Part shown: positions 42,558 to 43,545 of the stretch, one piece after another | Numbering within the stretch: the first letter of the stretch is position 1 | Layout: each line of letters opens with the position of its first letter | Translations under genes and position numbers: made by a program | Assembly (NCBI GenBank): GCA_016201205.1 | Contig: JACQDF010000057.1 | Span: 1-43,545, forward strand | DNA from: Acidobacteriota bacterium | Lineage (GTDB): Bacteria; Acidobacteriota; Terriglobia; Bryobacterales; Bryobacteraceae | Length of the DNA stretch: 43,545 bases | Reading direction: 5' to 3' | Notes under the pieces: model-generated | The model's database searches: none | What the model was told of the DNA's origin: nothing | The model's input: only the letters and a program-made list of their open reading frames with translations

Positions 42558-42890
42558 TCAAGGCCGGGGCAAAGACGTGATACAGGTTGACAGAATTAGT
42601 GTAATCGCCTTCTTTGCGCCACCCATGGGTGCGCCTCGATCCGCGACATCTATGCCTACTGCAAGACCGCTCCTCAGGGCGCCTTCCGCGACGCGACTGA
42701 TTTCTGCGTCCTGGTCCTCTGGGACCGCGACGACTTCTTCCGCCATCCACGCTTCTCCTACGCAATTGTCGAGCGGTGTATTCTCGAATTCGTCGCGCAT
42801 CTCCAGCGGTGGAGCGGGTCATGTCCCAGCAGCAGCTTCACGACCTCCGCGTACCCAGGGAACGCCGCGCGATGAAGAGGCGTAGAGGAG
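42558..42890 (-). pseudogene. Broken ankyrin-repeat gene
   Basis: Reading the minus strand, one frame encodes STPLHRAAFPGYAEVVKLLL, a textbook ankyrin repeat, from about 42887 down to 42820. The reading frame then must shift to continue as RDEFENTPLDNCVGEAWMAE with the next repeat (42800 downward). An in-frame TGA lies just upstream of the first repeat, so no intact start is possible. The frame shift falls near 42800-42808. Codons in both segments follow the purine-first pattern of real genes. It is a decayed fragment of a longer ankyrin protein. Beyond about 42700 the repeat pattern fades. Confidence 0.6.
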
Positions 42891-43012
42891 TGAATAGTTC
42901 ACGGTCGTGGAAACTGCCCTAAGCGGCAAATCGAGAAACACATCGCGACTTTGCGCGACCGATATTCCGGATTCCACTGAGCTGCGATGAGGCTAGCCTA
43001 ACAAAGGAGGCC

Positions 43013-43029
43013 CCCCGGCTCTGCCGGGG
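43013..43029 (+). repeat. GC-rich palindrome, first of two related copies
   Basis: CCCCGGC-TCT-GCCGGGG, a perfect 7-bp stem with a 3-base loop. The same design with loop TTT and an 8-bp stem recurs at 43306-43324 in the same orientation. The pair brackets about 280 bases of unassigned sequence, as in miniature elements mobilised by HUH transposases (IS200/IS605 type). No U-run. Confidence 0.55.
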
Positions 43030-43274
43030 TGGCAGTAGCAGTTTGACATTTCCGGCAGTCCATCGGGACTCCCGACGTGAGCCGACAAGCACAATGGATG
43101 AGATTCCCAATGGACGCGCGTGTCAAGTTCGAGCCATAAACAAAGCGGCCGTGCACGTAACGACGAGGTAGTGACTCGCACGCAAGAGATGATTGGAAAA
43201 GGATTGATGTCGGCCGGGCGCTCTACGTACAAGTGAGGCCGCATCCCGGAGACCGGGGCGCGCTAGCGACCCGC

Positions 43275-43324
43275 AGCCGCTTTGAGCGGCTCACGAAGTT
43301 TAAAGCCCCCGGCTTTGCCGGGGG
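43275..43324 (+). repeat. Double-hairpin element
   Basis: Two adjacent perfect hairpins: AGCCGCT-TTG-AGCGGCT (43275-43291) and CCCCCGGC-TTT-GCCGGGGG (43306-43324), joined by CACGAAGTTTAAAG. Such tandem hairpins resemble REP/BIME elements or the subterminal ends of IS200/IS605 elements. It lies just downstream of the DUF1801 gene and might also end its transcription. Confidence 0.55.
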
Positions 43325-43336
43325 ATAAGCGGAGCG

Positions 43337-43545
43337 TTACTCGGCCCGCTTGCTGCTCGCTCGCCGGGGCTTCGGCTTGCTCTTGCCCTTGAGATTGAGC
43401 GCCACTGCAGCGCGGATGAGATCCTTCAAGGCCGCCTCATCGACGTTGTCGCCTTCATGGATGTCGATGGCGCGCCTGGCATTCCCGTCGAGGCTGGAGT
43501 TGAATAGACCTGAAGGGTCCTTCAACGCAGCTCCCTTGGGAAATG
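43337..43545 (-). CDS. DUF1801 family protein, C-terminal end (5' part beyond window)
   Basis: The frame is open to the window edge: FPKGAALKDPSGLFNSSLDG, then NARRAIDIHEGDNVDEAALK, then a helical ALNLKG and a basic tail (KSKPKPRRASSKRAE). This is the end of a DUF1801 domain (iron-chaperone-like YdhG/Frataxin-fold group). TTG at 43525 is internal, not a start. Function of the family is not established. Confidence 0.75.
   Translation of the reverse strand, partial: FPKGAALKDPSGLFNSSLDGNARRAIDIHEGDNVDEAALKDLIRAAVALNLKGKSKPKPRRASSKRAE

Larger units (their letters stand above)
42462..43336. other. Degraded accessory stretch without an intact gene
   Basis: About 875 bases that hold a broken ankyrin gene on the minus strand (42558-42890), two palindromes of the same design (43013-43029 and 43306-43324) and one extra hairpin (43275-43291), but no intact gene. 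A 23-codon frame on the plus strand (42509-42580) has a good ribosome-binding site (GAGAGGGG) but no recognisable product. Confidence 0.5.

Noticed and set aside
42509..42580. 23-codon plus-strand frame with a good ribosome-binding site
   Set aside because: Too short, no known product, and in a decayed region; mentioned only within the gene-free entry.
42627..42875. Plus-strand frame without a start, rich in G/C-ending codons (GCASIRDIYAYCK...)
   Set aside because: The opposite strand encodes recognisable ankyrin repeats with the purine-first codon pattern, so the plus frame is its mirror image.
43031..43300. Possible tnpB 3' end or guide-RNA region between the palindromes
   Set aside because: No TnpB motifs (zinc finger, RuvC) appear in any frame; only the palindromes support a link to IS200/IS605 elements.

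Overview
The window is about 43.5 kb of GC-rich bacterial chromosome. The gene content points to Acidobacteriota, most likely a Bryobacterales/Solibacter-like lineage. The pointers are a giant Oar-like TonB-type receptor with a carboxypeptidase-regulatory N-terminus, a DUF1549/DUF1553 + DUF1501 pair, secreted sulfatase and glycosidase genes, TPR secretion-type proteins, frequent GTG/TTG starts and GC-rich palindromic intergenic repeats. This placement is inference from gene content; no rRNA or tRNA gene was seen.

Layout. (1) 1-6.6 kb: the 3' end of a GH3 glycosidase, then the core translation cluster rplM-rpsI-rpsB-tsf-pyrH-frr, then a TPR protein coupled to a small exported protein. (2) 6.6-12.7 kb: Oar-like outer-membrane receptor, ornithine cyclodeaminase-family enzyme, acyl-CoA synthetase. 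(3) 12.7-18.0 kb, minus strand: DUF1549/DUF1553 cytochrome-type protein, DUF1501 Tat protein, hotdog thioesterase, tldD. (4) 18.0-22.8 kb, plus strand, divergent from the former with overlapping start codons: sulfatase, GH172 (DUF2961) glycosidase and a D-apionate-lactonase-like protein, chained by ATGA overlaps and all carrying twin-arginine signals. This looks like an exported saccharide-processing unit, possibly for furanose-containing (apiose or arabinofuranose) glycans. (5) 22.9-24.6 kb: secreted beta-helix protein. (6) 24.6-26.5 kb: PerR-type regulator, Dps-like thioferritin (DPSL), Rieske ferredoxin and pterin carbinolamine dehydratase behind a strong sigma70-type promoter, read as a peroxide/iron stress operon. 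(7) 26.5-31.2 kb, minus strand: sensor kinase, single-domain response regulator and REC-PAS-GGDEF-EAL protein, a two-component/c-di-GMP relay. (8) 31.3-34.1 kb: a cytidylate-kinase-like/PD-(D/E)XK fusion coupled to hpt and to a POTRA-only protein. (9) 34.4-38.6 kb, minus strand: ABC-2 exporter with a lipoprotein, and an M28 peptidase. (10) 38.7-43.5 kb: accessory end with a protein-kinase-like gene, a Fic enzyme with less GC-rich sequence, a DUF1624/HGSNAT-like membrane protein, a broken ankyrin gene, palindromic repeats and a DUF1801 gene cut by the window end.

Most gene pairs inside the operons overlap by ATGA, GTGA or TGATG junctions, so translational coupling is the rule here. The most interesting points are the CATG-overlapping divergent start codons at 17992-17995, the GH172/ApnL-like/sulfatase locus, the kinase-like/nuclease-like fusion tied to hpt, and the PerR-DPSL-Rieske-pterin operon. 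Starts were chosen from ribosome-binding sites, signal peptides and overlaps, and none is experimentally confirmed. All family calls were made by eye from the translations, without database searches.
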